Shown here piece after piece: positions 8,847-19,552 of a stretch of DNA of 64,000 nt. A program made the position numbers and the translations under genes. Positions within the stretch are counted from its first letter, which is position 1, and each line of letters begins with the position of its first letter. The DNA comes from Georgenia daeguensis (GTDB taxonomy: Bacteria; Actinomycetota; Actinomycetes; Actinomycetales; Actinomycetaceae). The stretch covers positions 1 to 64,000 of the forward strand of contig NZ_BAABBA010000020.1 of NCBI RefSeq assembly GCF_039537705.1. Direction: 5' to 3'. The notes below the pieces were generated by a model that was not told the DNA's origin, ran no database searches, and saw only the letters and a program-made list of their open reading frames with translations.

Positions 8847-9527
8847 ATGGAATTCGTCGTCAAGGGCCGCAACACCGAGATCACCGACCGGTTCCGCAGC
8901 CACGTGGAGGAGAAGCTCACGAAGATCGAGCAGTTCGCCCCACGCGCGCAGCGGGTCGAGGTCGAGCTGACTCACGAGCGCAACCCGCGCCAGGCGGACC
9001 AGGCGGAGAAGATCGAGATCACCGTCCGTGACAAGGGACCGGTGATCCGCGCGGAAGCCAAGGCCTCGGACTTCTACGGTGCCCTGGACGTCGCGGCGGG
9101 CAAGCTGCTCGAGCGCCTGCGCCGCACGCGGGACCGCAGGAAGGACCACCACCGGTACGCCACGCCGGCACCCGTCGAGGCCCCCGTCCTGACGACGCGG
9201 GAGGCCGACGAGGACCAGCTGCCGGAGCGGCCCGTCCCGCCGACCGAGCCGGGGCAGAGCGTGGAGGCCCAGCTGGGTGACTCGCCGGTCGTCGTGCGCC
9301 AGAAGCTGCACGAGGCGCGGCCCATGACGGTGGACCAGGCGCTGTACGAGATGGAGCTCGTCGGCCACCCCTTCTTCCTCTTCATCGACGACGAGACCGG
9401 CCAGCCCTGCGTGGTCTACCACCGCCACGGCTGGACCTACGGGGTCATCCGCCTCGACACGGTCGTCGCCGGGACCGAGGCGACGAACCACGTGACCGAG
9501 CCGATCGGCGCGGGCGCGAACCGCTGA
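8847..9527 (+). CDS. hpf: Ribosome hibernation-promoting factor, long form
   Basis: 226 aa. The N-terminal S30AE domain (residues 1-100) starts MEFVVKGRNTEITDRFR. A linker follows, then the C-terminal dimerisation domain (HEARPMTVDQALYEMELVGHPFFLFID). The long form dimerises 70S ribosomes into 100S particles in stationary phase. The Shine-Dalgarno site AGGGAGG lies 6 nt before the ATG. A strong terminator follows, so it is probably monocistronic or transcribed with the short upstream leader. Confidence 0.95.
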   Translation: MEFVVKGRNTEITDRFRSHVEEKLTKIEQFAPRAQRVEVELTHERNPRQADQAEKIEITVRDKGPVIRAEAKASDFYGALDVAAGKLLERLRRTRDRRKDHHRYATPAPVEAPVLTTREADEDQLPERPVPPTEPGQSVEAQLGDSPVVVRQKLHEARPMTVDQALYEMELVGHPFFLFIDDETGQPCVVYHRHGWTYGVIRLDTVVAGTEATNHVTEPIGAGANR

Positions 9528-9533
9528 GCCGAC

Positions 9534-9568
9534 CGGGGCCCACCGTCGCCGTGCGACGGTGGGCCCCG
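9534..9568 (+). terminator. Intrinsic-type terminator after hpf
   Basis: A perfect 15-bp stem (CGGGGCCCACCGTCG and its complement) with a 5-nt loop ccgtg lies 6 bp after the hpf stop. No U-tract follows, as is common in high-GC actinobacteria. Confidence 0.8.
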
Positions 9569-9622
9569 CCGTGTCTGCCGCCCGCCTCGCCGGGCGCGGG
9601 CACCGCTCCTAGACTCCGGCAG

Positions 9623-10453
9623 ATGACGGTCCGTGTCGGCATCTCAGGGTGGCGGTACCGGCCGTGGCGCGGCACCTTCTACCCGAAGGGCCTGGTGCAG
9701 CGCCGAGAGCTCGAGTACGTCGCCGAGCGGCTGAGCACGGTGGAGATCAACGGGTCCTTCTACTCGCTGCAGCGGCCCGACAGCTTCCGCGCCTGGTACG
9801 ACCAGACGCCGCCGGACTTCGTCTTCGCCGTCAAGGGCGGGCGCTTCATCACGCACATGAAGAAGCTCGCCGGCGTCGAGACCGCCCTGGCGAACTTCTT
9901 CGCCTCCGGGGTCCTCGCTCTGCGGGACAAGCTCGGCCCGGTGCTCTGGCAGCTGCCGCCCAACCTCGGCTTCGACGCCCGGCGGCTCGAGGACTTCCTC
10001 GGCAGGCTGCCGCGCAGCACCTCGGCCGCCGCCCGCCTCGCCGAGGGGCACGACGACCGGCTCAAGGCGCCCGCCTGGACCGACGCGGGCGAGGACCGGC
10101 CGCTGCGGCACGCGATGGAGGTCCGCCACGAGAGCTTCCGCGACCCCGCCTTCCTCGAGCTGCTGCGCGCGCACGGCGTCGCCGTCGTCGTGGCGGACAC
10201 CGCGGGCCGGTGGCCGCTGATCGAGGAGACCACCGCGGACTTCGTGTACGTACGGCTGCACGGGGACGCCGAGCTGTACGTCAGCGGCTACGACGACGCC
10301 GCCCTCGACGCCTGGGCCGCGCGGGTGCGCCGCTGGCACGAGGCCGGGCAGGACGTGTACGTGTACTTCGACAACGACGTCAAGGTCCGGGCGCCCGTCG
10401 ACGCCATCGCGCTCGCCGGACGGCTCGCGGACCTCGAGCGGACGGAGGTGTGA
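9623..10453 (+). CDS. DUF72 domain-containing protein
   Basis: 276 aa, TIM-barrel DUF72 family (YecE-like). Hallmarks are GISGWRY near the start, a YVAERLSTVEINGSFY segment, FAVKGGRFITHMKKL, LWQLPPN and VYVRLHGD with DVYVYFDND near the end. The ATG is preceded by TAGACT and a 7-nt spacer with no Shine-Dalgarno site, suggesting leaderless translation. It overlaps udgX by one base (TGATG), so the two are one operon. Biochemical function is unknown; the pairing with a uracil-DNA enzyme hints at nucleic-acid metabolism. Confidence 0.9.
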   Translation: MTVRVGISGWRYRPWRGTFYPKGLVQRRELEYVAERLSTVEINGSFYSLQRPDSFRAWYDQTPPDFVFAVKGGRFITHMKKLAGVETALANFFASGVLALRDKLGPVLWQLPPNLGFDARRLEDFLGRLPRSTSAAARLAEGHDDRLKAPAWTDAGEDRPLRHAMEVRHESFRDPAFLELLRAHGVAVVVADTAGRWPLIEETTADFVYVRLHGDAELYVSGYDDAALDAWAARVRRWHEAGQDVYVYFDNDVKVRAPVDAIALAGRLADLERTEV

Positions 10454-11079
10454 TGGCCACCGGACCGGAGCGGCCGGGCGCGCAGCGGTGGGTGCCGCCC
10501 GCGGGCGACGTCGACGCGCTGCGCCGGGCAGCACCCGGCTGCCGCGGCTGCGAGCTGTGGGCCGGCGCCACCCAGGTGGTGTTCTCCGTCGGCTCCGAGC
10601 GCGCGCGGATCGCGCTCGTGGGGGAGCAGCCCGGGGACCGGGAGGACCGGACCGGGGAGCCGTTCGTCGGCCCGGCCGGCGACGTGCTCGCCGACGCGCT
10701 GACCGCCGCCGGGATCGAGCGCACCGCGGTCTACCTCACCAACGCGGTCAAGCACTTCCGGTTCACCGAGCGCGGCAAGCGGCGTATTCACAAGACCCCG
10801 GGCGTCGCCCACGTCGAGGCATGCCGCCCGTGGCTCGAGGCCGAGCTGGCGGCGGTGGGCCCGGCGGTGATCGTCTGCCTCGGCGCGACCGCAGCCCGGG
10901 CCGTGCTGGGGCGGGAGGTCCGGGTCGGGGAGGTGCGGGGGCAGGCGCTCGAGGGCGACGGCGGGGTCCGAGTGGTCGTCACGACCCACCCCTCCGCGGT
11001 GCTCCGCCTGCGCGGCAAGCCCGAGTGGGACGAGGCCTTCGACGCCCTGGTGGCGGACCTGCGGGCCGCGGCGGCGTAG
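10453..11079 (+). CDS. udgX: UdgX-type uracil-DNA glycosylase / covalent uracil-DNA binding protein
   Basis: 208 aa, family 4-like uracil-DNA glycosylase fold. Motif A is GEQPGDREDRTGEPFVGPAG and the C-terminal motif is TTHPSAVLRL. The loop GKRRIHK is the UdgX-specific insertion. In the characterised mycobacterial enzyme the histidine of this loop attacks the abasic sugar and leaves the protein covalently bound to DNA. The fourth-cysteine region (C-R-G-C near residue 30) supports an Fe-S cluster. Translation is coupled to the DUF72 gene. Confidence 0.88.
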   Translation: MATGPERPGAQRWVPPAGDVDALRRAAPGCRGCELWAGATQVVFSVGSERARIALVGEQPGDREDRTGEPFVGPAGDVLADALTAAGIERTAVYLTNAVKHFRFTERGKRRIHKTPGVAHVEACRPWLEAELAAVGPAVIVCLGATAARAVLGREVRVGEVRGQALEGDGGVRVVVTTHPSAVLRLRGKPEWDEAFDALVADLRAAAA

Positions 11080-11121
11080 GTCGGCCCGGCGGTGTGGGTG
11101 GGGCACGGCAGGATGGTGGCC

Positions 11122-12417
11122 GTGAGCCCAGCCGACGACGTCGCCGCCGCCCGGCCCTTCGCCACCCTGACCGCCGGCCAGGCCCGGCGCACGGCGGTGG
11201 CCGCCCAGGGGCTGGACCGGCCCAGGCCGGCTCCCGGCACGGCCACGATGGCCCACCTCCAGCGGGTCGTCGACCGCGTCGGCCTCCTCCAGATCGACTC
11301 CGTCAACGTCCTCGCCCGGGCCCACCTGCTGCCGGTGTTCTCCCGGCTGGGCCCCTACGACACCGCGCTGCTCGACCGTGCCAGCGGCCGGGCGCCGCGC
11401 CGGCTCGTGGAGTACTGGGCCCACGAGGCGTCCTACGTGCCGCCGCGCACCTACCAGCTGCTGCGCTGGCGGATGGAGCGCTACCGGGAGCGGGACCACT
11501 GGGGGCGCGAGCTCGCCCACCACCCCGGCCTGGTCGAGACGGTCCGCGGCCTCGTCGCCGACCACGGCCCGGTCACCGCGAGCGAGCTGCACGCGCTGCT
11601 CGGCCACGAGACCGGCCCGAAGAAGCACTGGGGCTGGAACTGGACCCCTGCGAAGCACGCGCTGGAGCACCTCTTCGAGGTGGGCGAGGTGGCGACGGCG
11701 CACCGCAACAGCCAGTTCGAGCGTGCCTACGACCTCACGGAGCGGGTGCTGCCGCCGGCGGTCCTCGCCGCACCCGTGCCCGCCGAGGCCGACGCCGTGC
11801 GCGAGCTCGTGCGCATCGCCGCGCGCGCCCACGGCGTCGGGTCGCTCCGGTGCCTCGCCGACTACTTCCGGCTGCGCACGGACGCCGCGGCCCGCGCCGT
11901 GGCCGAGCTGGTGGAGACCGGGGAGCTCCTCCCGGTCCGCGTGAGCGGCTGGAACCGCGCCGCCTATCTCCACGCCGGCGCGCGCGTCCCGCGCCGGACG
12001 ACGGCGCGCGCCCTCCTGGCCCCGTTCGACCCGCTGGTCTTCGAGCGCCGGCGGCTCCTGGACCTGTGGGGCATGCACTACCGGATCGGGATCTACACCC
12101 CGCGCGCCCAGCGCACGCACGGCTACTACGTGCTGCCCTTCCTGCTCGGTGAGCACCTCGTCGCCCGCGTCGACCTCAAGGCGGAGCGCCGCGAGGGCGT
12201 GCTGCGCGTACGCGCCGCGCACGCCGAGGTGCCCGACGAGGTTCCGGGCCTGCCACGGACCGGGTCGGGCGCCTGGCCGGCGCGGGACGTCGTCGTCGGC
12301 GCGCTCGCGGCCGAGCTGGGCGAGACGGCGGCCTGGCTGGGACTGGGCGACGTCGTCGTCGACCCCGACGCCGGAGGGGACCTGGCGGGGGACCTGGCCC
12401 GGCGCGCGCCACGCTGA
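11122..12417 (+). CDS. Winged-helix DNA-binding protein, YcaQ-like interstrand-crosslink DNA glycosylase family
   Basis: About 431 aa from GTG 11122; in-frame starts at 11113 and 11092 would add 3-10 residues. The AGGA at 11110-11113 best suits GTG 11122. Family features are LLQIDSVNVLARAHLLPVFSRLG, VEYWAHEASYVP and LAPFDPLVFERRRLLDLWGMHYRIGIY (split here by family boundaries). YcaQ-type proteins are DNA glycosylases that unhook crosslinks, with an essential QxD/QxQ motif; here the matching segment reads LLQIDSV. It sits next to udgX, making a small DNA-damage cluster. Confidence 0.82.
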   Translation: MSPADDVAAARPFATLTAGQARRTAVAAQGLDRPRPAPGTATMAHLQRVVDRVGLLQIDSVNVLARAHLLPVFSRLGPYDTALLDRASGRAPRRLVEYWAHEASYVPPRTYQLLRWRMERYRERDHWGRELAHHPGLVETVRGLVADHGPVTASELHALLGHETGPKKHWGWNWTPAKHALEHLFEVGEVATAHRNSQFERAYDLTERVLPPAVLAAPVPAEADAVRELVRIAARAHGVGSLRCLADYFRLRTDAAARAVAELVETGELLPVRVSGWNRAAYLHAGARVPRRTTARALLAPFDPLVFERRRLLDLWGMHYRIGIYTPRAQRTHGYYVLPFLLGEHLVARVDLKAERREGVLRVRAAHAEVPDEVPGLPRTGSGAWPARDVVVGALAAELGETAAWLGLGDVVVDPDAGGDLAGDLARRAPR

Positions 12418-12474
12418 CGGCCCGGCTCGGCGGGCGTTCCGGCAGCCGTGCGCGCACGCGGGGAACGCCTACGC

Positions 12475-12480
12475 CTACGA
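12475..12480 (+). promoter_or_regulatory. Candidate -10 (TACGAT) of secA
   Basis: TACGAT lies about 80 bp upstream of the secA start in a 142-bp gap that otherwise holds no gene. No clear -35 is seen. Confidence 0.3.
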
Positions 12481-12559
12481 TGGTCCCGGGTGCGCCCTGC
12501 CGTGGGTGGCCCCCGCCGTGGTGGACGCCGCGGCGGAGACGAACGATCAGGAGTGCTGC

Positions 12560-15370
<2,811 letters not shown>

Positions 15371-15390
15371 CGGCGACGACATGACGCACG

Positions 15391-15428
15391 GCGAAGGCCC
15401 GCTCCTGCTCGGCAGGGCGGGCCTTCGC
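15391..15428 (+). terminator. Terminator of secA
   Basis: A perfect 12-bp stem GCGAAGGCCCGC/GCGGGCCTTCGC with a 14-nt loop lies 20 bp after the secA stop. Confidence 0.82.
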
Positions 15429-15477
15429 CGTCGGTGCCGGGGTTGTGTCCGAGACCACGCTGCGGTGCCATGGAGGT

Positions 15478-15503
15478 GGAATAGAGACCTAGGTCCTGCT
15501 GTT
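15478..15503 (+). promoter_or_regulatory. SigR (sigma-R/sigma-H)-type promoter, GGAAT-N18-GTT
   Basis: GGAAT at 15478-15482 and GTT at 15501-15503 are separated by exactly 18 bases, a full match to the sigma-R consensus known from Streptomyces. It lies about 40 bp upstream of the expected 5' UTR end of the flavin monooxygenase gene. A 10-bp palindrome GACCTAGGTC (15486-15495) fills the spacer and could be an operator. The assignment is by motif only. Confidence 0.65.
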
Positions 15504-15550
15504 GGGACCGATGTACATGCAAATGCATCAACCATCCGAGAGGTCGCACC

Positions 15551-16744
15551 ATGCAGTTCGGAATCTTCACGGTCAGTGACGTCACGACTGACCCGACGAC
15601 CGGGCGCACGCCCGACGACACCGAGCGGGTGCGTGCGATCCTGAAGATCGCGCAGCACGCGGACCAGGCTGGGCTGGACGTCTTCGCCACGGGCGAGCAC
15701 CACAACCCACCGTTCGTGGCCTCCTCGCCGACGACGATGCTCGGTTACCTGGTGGGGACGACGCAGAACATCGTCCTGTCGACGGCGACGACGCTCATCA
15801 CCACGAACGACCCGGTGAAGATCGCCGAGGACTACGCCATGCTCCAGGTGATCTCCGACGGGCGAATGGACCTGATGATGGGCCGCGGGAACACCGGCCC
15901 CGTCTACCCCTGGTTCGGCAAGGACATCCGCCAGGGCATCAACCTCGCGATCGAGAACTACGCGCTCCTGCGCCGGTTGTGGGAGGAGGAGGTGGTGAAC
16001 TGGCAGGGCAAGTTCCGCACCCCGCTGCAGGGCTTCACCGCCACCCCGCGCCCGCTCGACGGCGTGCCCCCGTTCGTCTGGCACGGCTCGATCCGCTCGC
16101 CCGAGATCGCCGAGCAGGCCGCCTACTACGGCGACGGGTTCTTCCACAACAACATCTTCTGGCCGATGTCCCACACGAAGCGGATGGTGAACTACTACCG
16201 TCAGCGCTTCGAGCACTACGGGCACGGCGCGGCGGACCAGGCGATCGTCGGCCTGGGCGGGCAGTTCTTCGCCCGGAAGAACTCCCAGGACGCCAAGCGC
16301 GAGTTCCGCCCGTACTTCGACAACGCGCCGGTCTACGGCCACGGGCCCTCCATGGAGGACTTCACCGCGGAGACCCCGCTGACGGTCGGCTCCCCGCAGG
16401 AGATCATCGACCGCTACGCCAGGATGCGCGAGGAGGTCGGGGACTACCAGCGTCAGCTGTTCCTCATCGACCACGCCGGCCTGCCGCTGAAGACGGTGCT
16501 GGAGCAGATCGACATCCTGGCCGAGGAGATCGTCCCGGCGCTGCGCAAGGAGAACGACTCCAAGCGCCCGGCGCACGTGCCGTCCGACCCGCCCAGCCAC
16601 GCCGACAGGGTGGCCAAGGCCCGCGCAGCGGGCACCTCGGCCGGTGGCCACGTCGCCGGCGAGGACAAGTGGACCGGCAAGACCGCCGAGGACGACGCCG
16701 CCGCCGCGGACGCCGTGACCAAGGGAGCTGCGTTCGGGCTCTGA
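15551..16744 (+). CDS. LLM-class flavin-dependent oxidoreductase (CE1758 family)
   Basis: 397 aa, bacterial luciferase-like TIM barrel. It uses reduced FMN and oxygen on an unknown substrate. Hallmarks are MQFGIFTVSD at the start, FATGEHHNPPF, ISDGRMDLMMGRGNTGPVYPW and AAYYGDGFFHNNIFWP. About 60 C-terminal residues are Ala/Asp-rich and probably disordered. Its partner FMN reductase follows 52 bp downstream, and the same pairing is known as the CE1758/CE1759 families. The Shine-Dalgarno site is GAGAGG, and the promoter upstream looks SigR-dependent. Confidence 0.9.
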   Translation: MQFGIFTVSDVTTDPTTGRTPDDTERVRAILKIAQHADQAGLDVFATGEHHNPPFVASSPTTMLGYLVGTTQNIVLSTATTLITTNDPVKIAEDYAMLQVISDGRMDLMMGRGNTGPVYPWFGKDIRQGINLAIENYALLRRLWEEEVVNWQGKFRTPLQGFTATPRPLDGVPPFVWHGSIRSPEIAEQAAYYGDGFFHNNIFWPMSHTKRMVNYYRQRFEHYGHGAADQAIVGLGGQFFARKNSQDAKREFRPYFDNAPVYGHGPSMEDFTAETPLTVGSPQEIIDRYARMREEVGDYQRQLFLIDHAGLPLKTVLEQIDILAEEIVPALRKENDSKRPAHVPSDPPSHADRVAKARAAGTSAGGHVAGEDKWTGKTAEDDAAAADAVTKGAAFGL

Positions 16745-16796
16745 GCCCGCACGCCAACCACATGCACGACATCGACCTGACGAACGAGGAGAACGT

Positions 16797-17414
16797 ATGA
16801 GCGAGCGCACCATCGTGGCCGTCTCGGCGGGGCTGGGTCAGCCGTCGTCGACCCGGCTGCTGGCGGACCGGCTGTCCGAGGCCGCCGTCGCGGAGCTTCA
16901 GGCCCGTGGCGTCAGCGCCACCGTGGAGAACGTCGAGCTGCGCGACGTGGCCCACGAGATCGTCAACGCCATGCTCACCGGTTTCCCCACCGGCGCGCTG
17001 CGCGAGGTGCTGGAGAAGGTGACCGCGGCGGACGGCCTGGTGCTCGTCACCCCGCTGTTCACCACGACCTACTCGGGGCTGTTCAAGTCCTTCGTCGACA
17101 TCCTCGACAAGGACTCCCTCACCGACATGCCGATCCTGCTCGGTGCCACCGGCGGCACCCCGCGCCACTCGCTGGCGCTGGAGTACTCCGTCCGGCCGTT
17201 GTTCACGTACCTGCGGGCCGACGTCGCGACCACCTCGGTCTTCGCGGCCACGGACGACTGGGCCGGCGAGGCGGACACCGTCAACCCGCTGCCCTCACGC
17301 ATCCGCCGCGCCGGGCGCGAGCTGGCCGAGAAGGTCGCCGCCCGCCAGAACGGCGGACTCGCCGACCTGTACGACGACGTCCCCAGCTTCGACCAGATGT
17401 TCAAGGGGCTCTGA
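16797..17414 (+). CDS. FMN reductase (CE1759 family), partner of the flavin monooxygenase
   Basis: 205 aa, flavodoxin-like NAD(P)H-dependent FMN reductase fold. The FMN phosphate loop is SAGLGQPSSTRLLADRLSE near the N-terminus, followed by LVTPLFTTTYSGLFKSFVDIL and GATGGTPRHSLALEY. It should supply FMNH2 to the LLM oxidoreductase encoded just upstream, making a two-component monooxygenase. GAGGAG precedes the ATG. A strong terminator follows. Confidence 0.9.
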   Translation: MSERTIVAVSAGLGQPSSTRLLADRLSEAAVAELQARGVSATVENVELRDVAHEIVNAMLTGFPTGALREVLEKVTAADGLVLVTPLFTTTYSGLFKSFVDILDKDSLTDMPILLGATGGTPRHSLALEYSVRPLFTYLRADVATTSVFAATDDWAGEADTVNPLPSRIRRAGRELAEKVAARQNGGLADLYDDVPSFDQMFKGL

Positions 17415-17438
17415 CCGGCAGGTCCCGCGTCCCAGGTG

Positions 17439-17475
17439 CCGAAGGCCACGTCCCCCTCGAGGGCGTGGCCTTCGG
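17439..17475. terminator. Bidirectional terminator between convergent genes
   Basis: A 12-bp perfect stem CCGAAGGCCACG/CGTGGCCTTCGG whose 13-nt loop contains a further CCCTCGAGGG pairing. It separates the FMN reductase gene (plus) from the DUF6459 gene (minus). Confidence 0.75.
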
Positions 17476-17567
17476 CGTCCCCGCACGCCGGCCGTCACCT
17501 GTCCGGGGCGGGCCCGCGTCGCAGGGAGTCGGGTGCCGGGCCTCTTCGTGAGAAGTCCGCGCCCCGA

Positions 17568-18101
17568 TCAGCCGATCTCCAGCGCGGTGGCCCGCCAGCG
17601 GCCGCGCCGCACCTCGAGCCGCACCGCCGCCGCGCGGAGGTGGTTGCCGTCGTGGACCACCACGGAGGCCTCGACGACGCCGGGGACGACGTGGCACACG
17701 TGCACGCGCCTGACCATCGCCCGGCGCGCCACGGCGGGGCGCCCGAGGATGCGGACCGCCAGCCCGGCGCGGCGTGCCAGGGACTCGTAGAGCTCGGCCG
17801 AGAGCCAGCGCGCGAGCTGGGCCGACGGGCGGATCCCGCAGAGGGCCTCGACCGCCGACCGGACCAGTGCTCCGGCCCACTGGGCAGGGTCGGGCAGGGC
17901 GTCGAGGTCGCCGGCAGCGTCCTCCTGCTCGTGGTCCGTCGCGCTCGGCGCCGTCGTCGGCCCGGCGAACCGCACGCGGTCCCACGGGTTCGCGACCGAC
18001 GTCCGCGGTGCCGCGGCGATGCCCGGACCGTGCGTGGGGGTGCGGACGCCGGTCCGAGTCCTGCCCGGAACCGGTGGGCGGGTCAGGGTCGTCGTGCTCA
18101 T
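17568..18101 (-). CDS. DUF6459 / Rv3235 family protein
   Basis: 177 aa from ATG 18101. The first ~80 residues are Pro/Thr-rich. The conserved C-terminal part (WAGALVRSAVEALCGIRPSAQLARWL, then VHVCHVVPGVVEASVVVHDGNHLRAAAVRLE) matches the actinobacterial Rv3235-type family. Its ATG overlaps the stop of the LysM gene (ATGA). Function is unknown; the family is usually encoded near secA, and its fold resembles SnoaL/NTF2-like beta-rich proteins. Confidence 0.75.
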   Translation of the reverse strand: MSTTTLTRPPVPGRTRTGVRTPTHGPGIAAAPRTSVANPWDRVRFAGPTTAPSATDHEQEDAAGDLDALPDPAQWAGALVRSAVEALCGIRPSAQLARWLSAELYESLARRAGLAVRILGRPAVARRAMVRRVHVCHVVPGVVEASVVVHDGNHLRAAAVRLEVRRGRWRATALEIG

Positions 18102-19240
18102 GATGCCTCCTCGTCGGGGACGTGCAGCAGCTGGCCGGGGTGGATGAGGTGCGGGTTGGTGCCGAGCTCGGCGCGGTTGGCGCGGTACCACTCGGGCCAG
18201 GCCCGCGCCACCTCCTCCGTCGTGGCCGGCTCGCCCACGTGAGTGGCGGCGATGGACCACAGCGAGTCGCCTGGGCGCACCCGGTAGGTGCGGGCGTCGC
18301 CCGGCGGCGCGTGCTCGTCGAGGGACGCGGGCGTGCGCGCCGCCGTCGTGGCTGGTGGGGGAGACGTTTCGGGTGTCGACCGGTTGGGACCGGGACGAGG
18401 CGTCGAGTCGGCCGTGGGGTCTCCGTGCCCTGCGTGGGCCGGGCTGGTCCCCGGCCCTGCGGGGCCCGGGCTGGTCCCCGGCCCTGCGGGGCCCGGGCTG
18501 GTCCCCGGCCCTGCGAGGCCCGGGCCCGTGCCGGGCGCTCCCGCCGGCTGGCTCGTGCCGGGCGACCCCTGGCCGGCCCGGCCGCCATCGCGAGCCGCCC
18601 CCGCCGTCGGAGCGGGCACGGCCTCGATCGCGGGCGGCGCAGCGGCATCGACCTGGCCATCCGTGGCGAGTCCGCCAGCACCTGGAGTACCGGCCGCGTG
18701 CGGGAGGGGCGGCACGGTTACGGCGCCGTCGCCCGCGTCCGTGTCGGACTGAAGGCCCTGCCGGGCCGCCGCGCCGAGCCGCGTGCCGACCTCGGTCGGC
18801 TGCGCGGAGACCGTGTCGGCGCCCCAGCCGAGATCCTGCGGCACGGCCGGCTCGCCGCCCCGCGGCGCCGCTCCGGCCGCGCCGACCGCCAGGCTCAGCC
18901 CGGCGCCGGCGGCCACCGTGGTGAGCACCGCCCGGCGCAGGACCGGAAAGCCCCAGCGCCGTACGGCGTGCTCCAGACCTGAGGTCGTCGCGCCGGCCGC
19001 CCGGCCCAGACGGATCAGGAGTGCCAGGGTGCAGGTCAGCGCGTACCAGGCGGCCGCCGCGCAGCCCGTCCCCAGCAGCAGGACGGCGACGGCGTCGGGA
19101 AGGTCCGCCGCCCTCCCCGGGGACGCGGCGAGCGCCGCGCCCGTGGCAAGGGTGCGGGCAGCGAGCCAGAAGGCCAGCGCCGTGCTGGCCACCAATCCCG
19201 TCAGCGGGCCCAGGCCCACACCCGGCAACGTGTCTCGCAT
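18098..19240 (-). CDS. LysM-domain membrane protein
   Basis: 380 aa from ATG 19240 (MRDTLPGVGLG). Two hydrophobic segments in the first ~85 residues and a third near 110-130 anchor it. A long Pro/Ala/Gly/Thr-rich linker follows, including three GPAGPGTSP repeats. The LysM domain is at the C-terminus (YRVRPGDSLWSIAATHVG...NPHLIHPGQLLHVP). LysM binds peptidoglycan, so the tail probably faces the wall. The longer frame to 19486 would translate DNA tandem repeats and is rejected. It is coupled to DUF6459. Confidence 0.82.
   Translation of the reverse strand: MRDTLPGVGLGPLTGLVASTALAFWLAARTLATGAALAASPGRAADLPDAVAVLLLGTGCAAAAWYALTCTLALLIRLGRAAGATTSGLEHAVRRWGFPVLRRAVLTTVAAGAGLSLAVGAAGAAPRGGEPAVPQDLGWGADTVSAQPTEVGTRLGAAARQGLQSDTDAGDGAVTVPPLPHAAGTPGAGGLATDGQVDAAAPPAIEAVPAPTAGAARDGGRAGQGSPGTSQPAGAPGTGPGLAGPGTSPGPAGPGTSPGPAGPGTSPAHAGHGDPTADSTPRPGPNRSTPETSPPPATTAARTPASLDEHAPPGDARTYRVRPGDSLWSIAATHVGEPATTEEVARAWPEWYRANRAELGTNPHLIHPGQLLHVPDEEAS
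18431..18517. repeat. 27-bp coding tandem repeat in LysM protein
   Basis: About three copies of a 27-bp unit (cccgggctggtccccggccc core) encode the 9-residue GPGTSPGPA repeat in the linker. This is coding sequence. Confidence 0.75.
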
Positions 19241-19270
19241 GACTGCCCCCGATGCTGCTGAACCGTGTCG

Positions 19271-19286
19271 TTTGATGTTGTTTGAT
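19271..19286 (-). promoter_or_regulatory. Tandem TTTGAT direct repeat, possible operator
   Basis: TTTGAT occurs at 19271-19276 and 19281-19286, exactly 10 bp apart (one helical turn), just downstream of the predicted LysM gene transcription start. Confidence 0.35.
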
Positions 19287-19300
19287 ATCTGAAGGCCCAG

Positions 19301-19329
19301 GTCTATCGCAGTCGGAATGAGTCTGTAAA
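19301..19329 (-). promoter_or_regulatory. Sigma-A-like promoter of the LysM gene
   Basis: On the minus strand TTTACA (19329-19324), a 17-bp spacer and ATAGAC (19306-19301). The -35 is a 5/6 match to TTGACA; the -10 is weaker. Confidence 0.45.
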
Positions 19330-19385
19330 CCCCCGTCGGACGCGTCTGTGGACGGCAGCCTCGTCGCTGCGCTCGCCGCCCGCGG

Positions 19386-19433
19386 CCCGCCGCCACTCGC
19401 CGCCCTTCGCCCGCCGCCACTCGCCGCCCTTCG
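19386..19433. repeat. 24-bp perfect tandem duplication
   Basis: Two perfect adjacent copies of a 24-bp unit (cccgccgccactcgccgccc then ttcg), with a third partial copy following to about 19444. Intergenic. Confidence 0.8.
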
Positions 19434-19456
19434 CCCGCCGCCGGAGCGCCTGACCT

Positions 19457-19496
19457 TCGAGGCCCGACATCCTCGAGGCCCGACATCCTCGAGGCC
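19457..19496. repeat. 16-bp tandem repeat with CCTCGAGG palindromes
   Basis: Two and a half copies of tcgaggcccgacatcc; each junction creates the 8-bp palindrome CCTCGAGG. Confidence 0.8.
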
Positions 19497-19552
19497 TCCT
19501 GGCCTCGGCGCTTCGGGGGATACCGGTGCGCGTCGTCCCGTACCGTGCGCTC

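Larger units (their letters stand above)
19241..19552. other. 312-bp divergent intergenic region with promoters and tandem repeats
   Basis: Contains a minus-strand promoter for the LysM gene, a 10-bp tandem TTTGAT repeat, a 24-bp and a 16-bp tandem repeat, and a leaderless-type -10 (TACCGT, 19541-19546) for the plus-strand gene. The stretch near 19240-19330 is unusually AT-rich for this genome. No gene seen. Confidence 0.6.

Noticed and set aside
18431..18517. CRISPR-like short repeat array
   Set aside because: The repeats are contiguous 27-bp coding units without spacers.
19241..19486. N-terminal extension of the LysM protein to the start at 19486
   Set aside because: The extension would translate tandem DNA repeats and the promoter at 19301-19329; MRDTLPG at 19240 is a better start.
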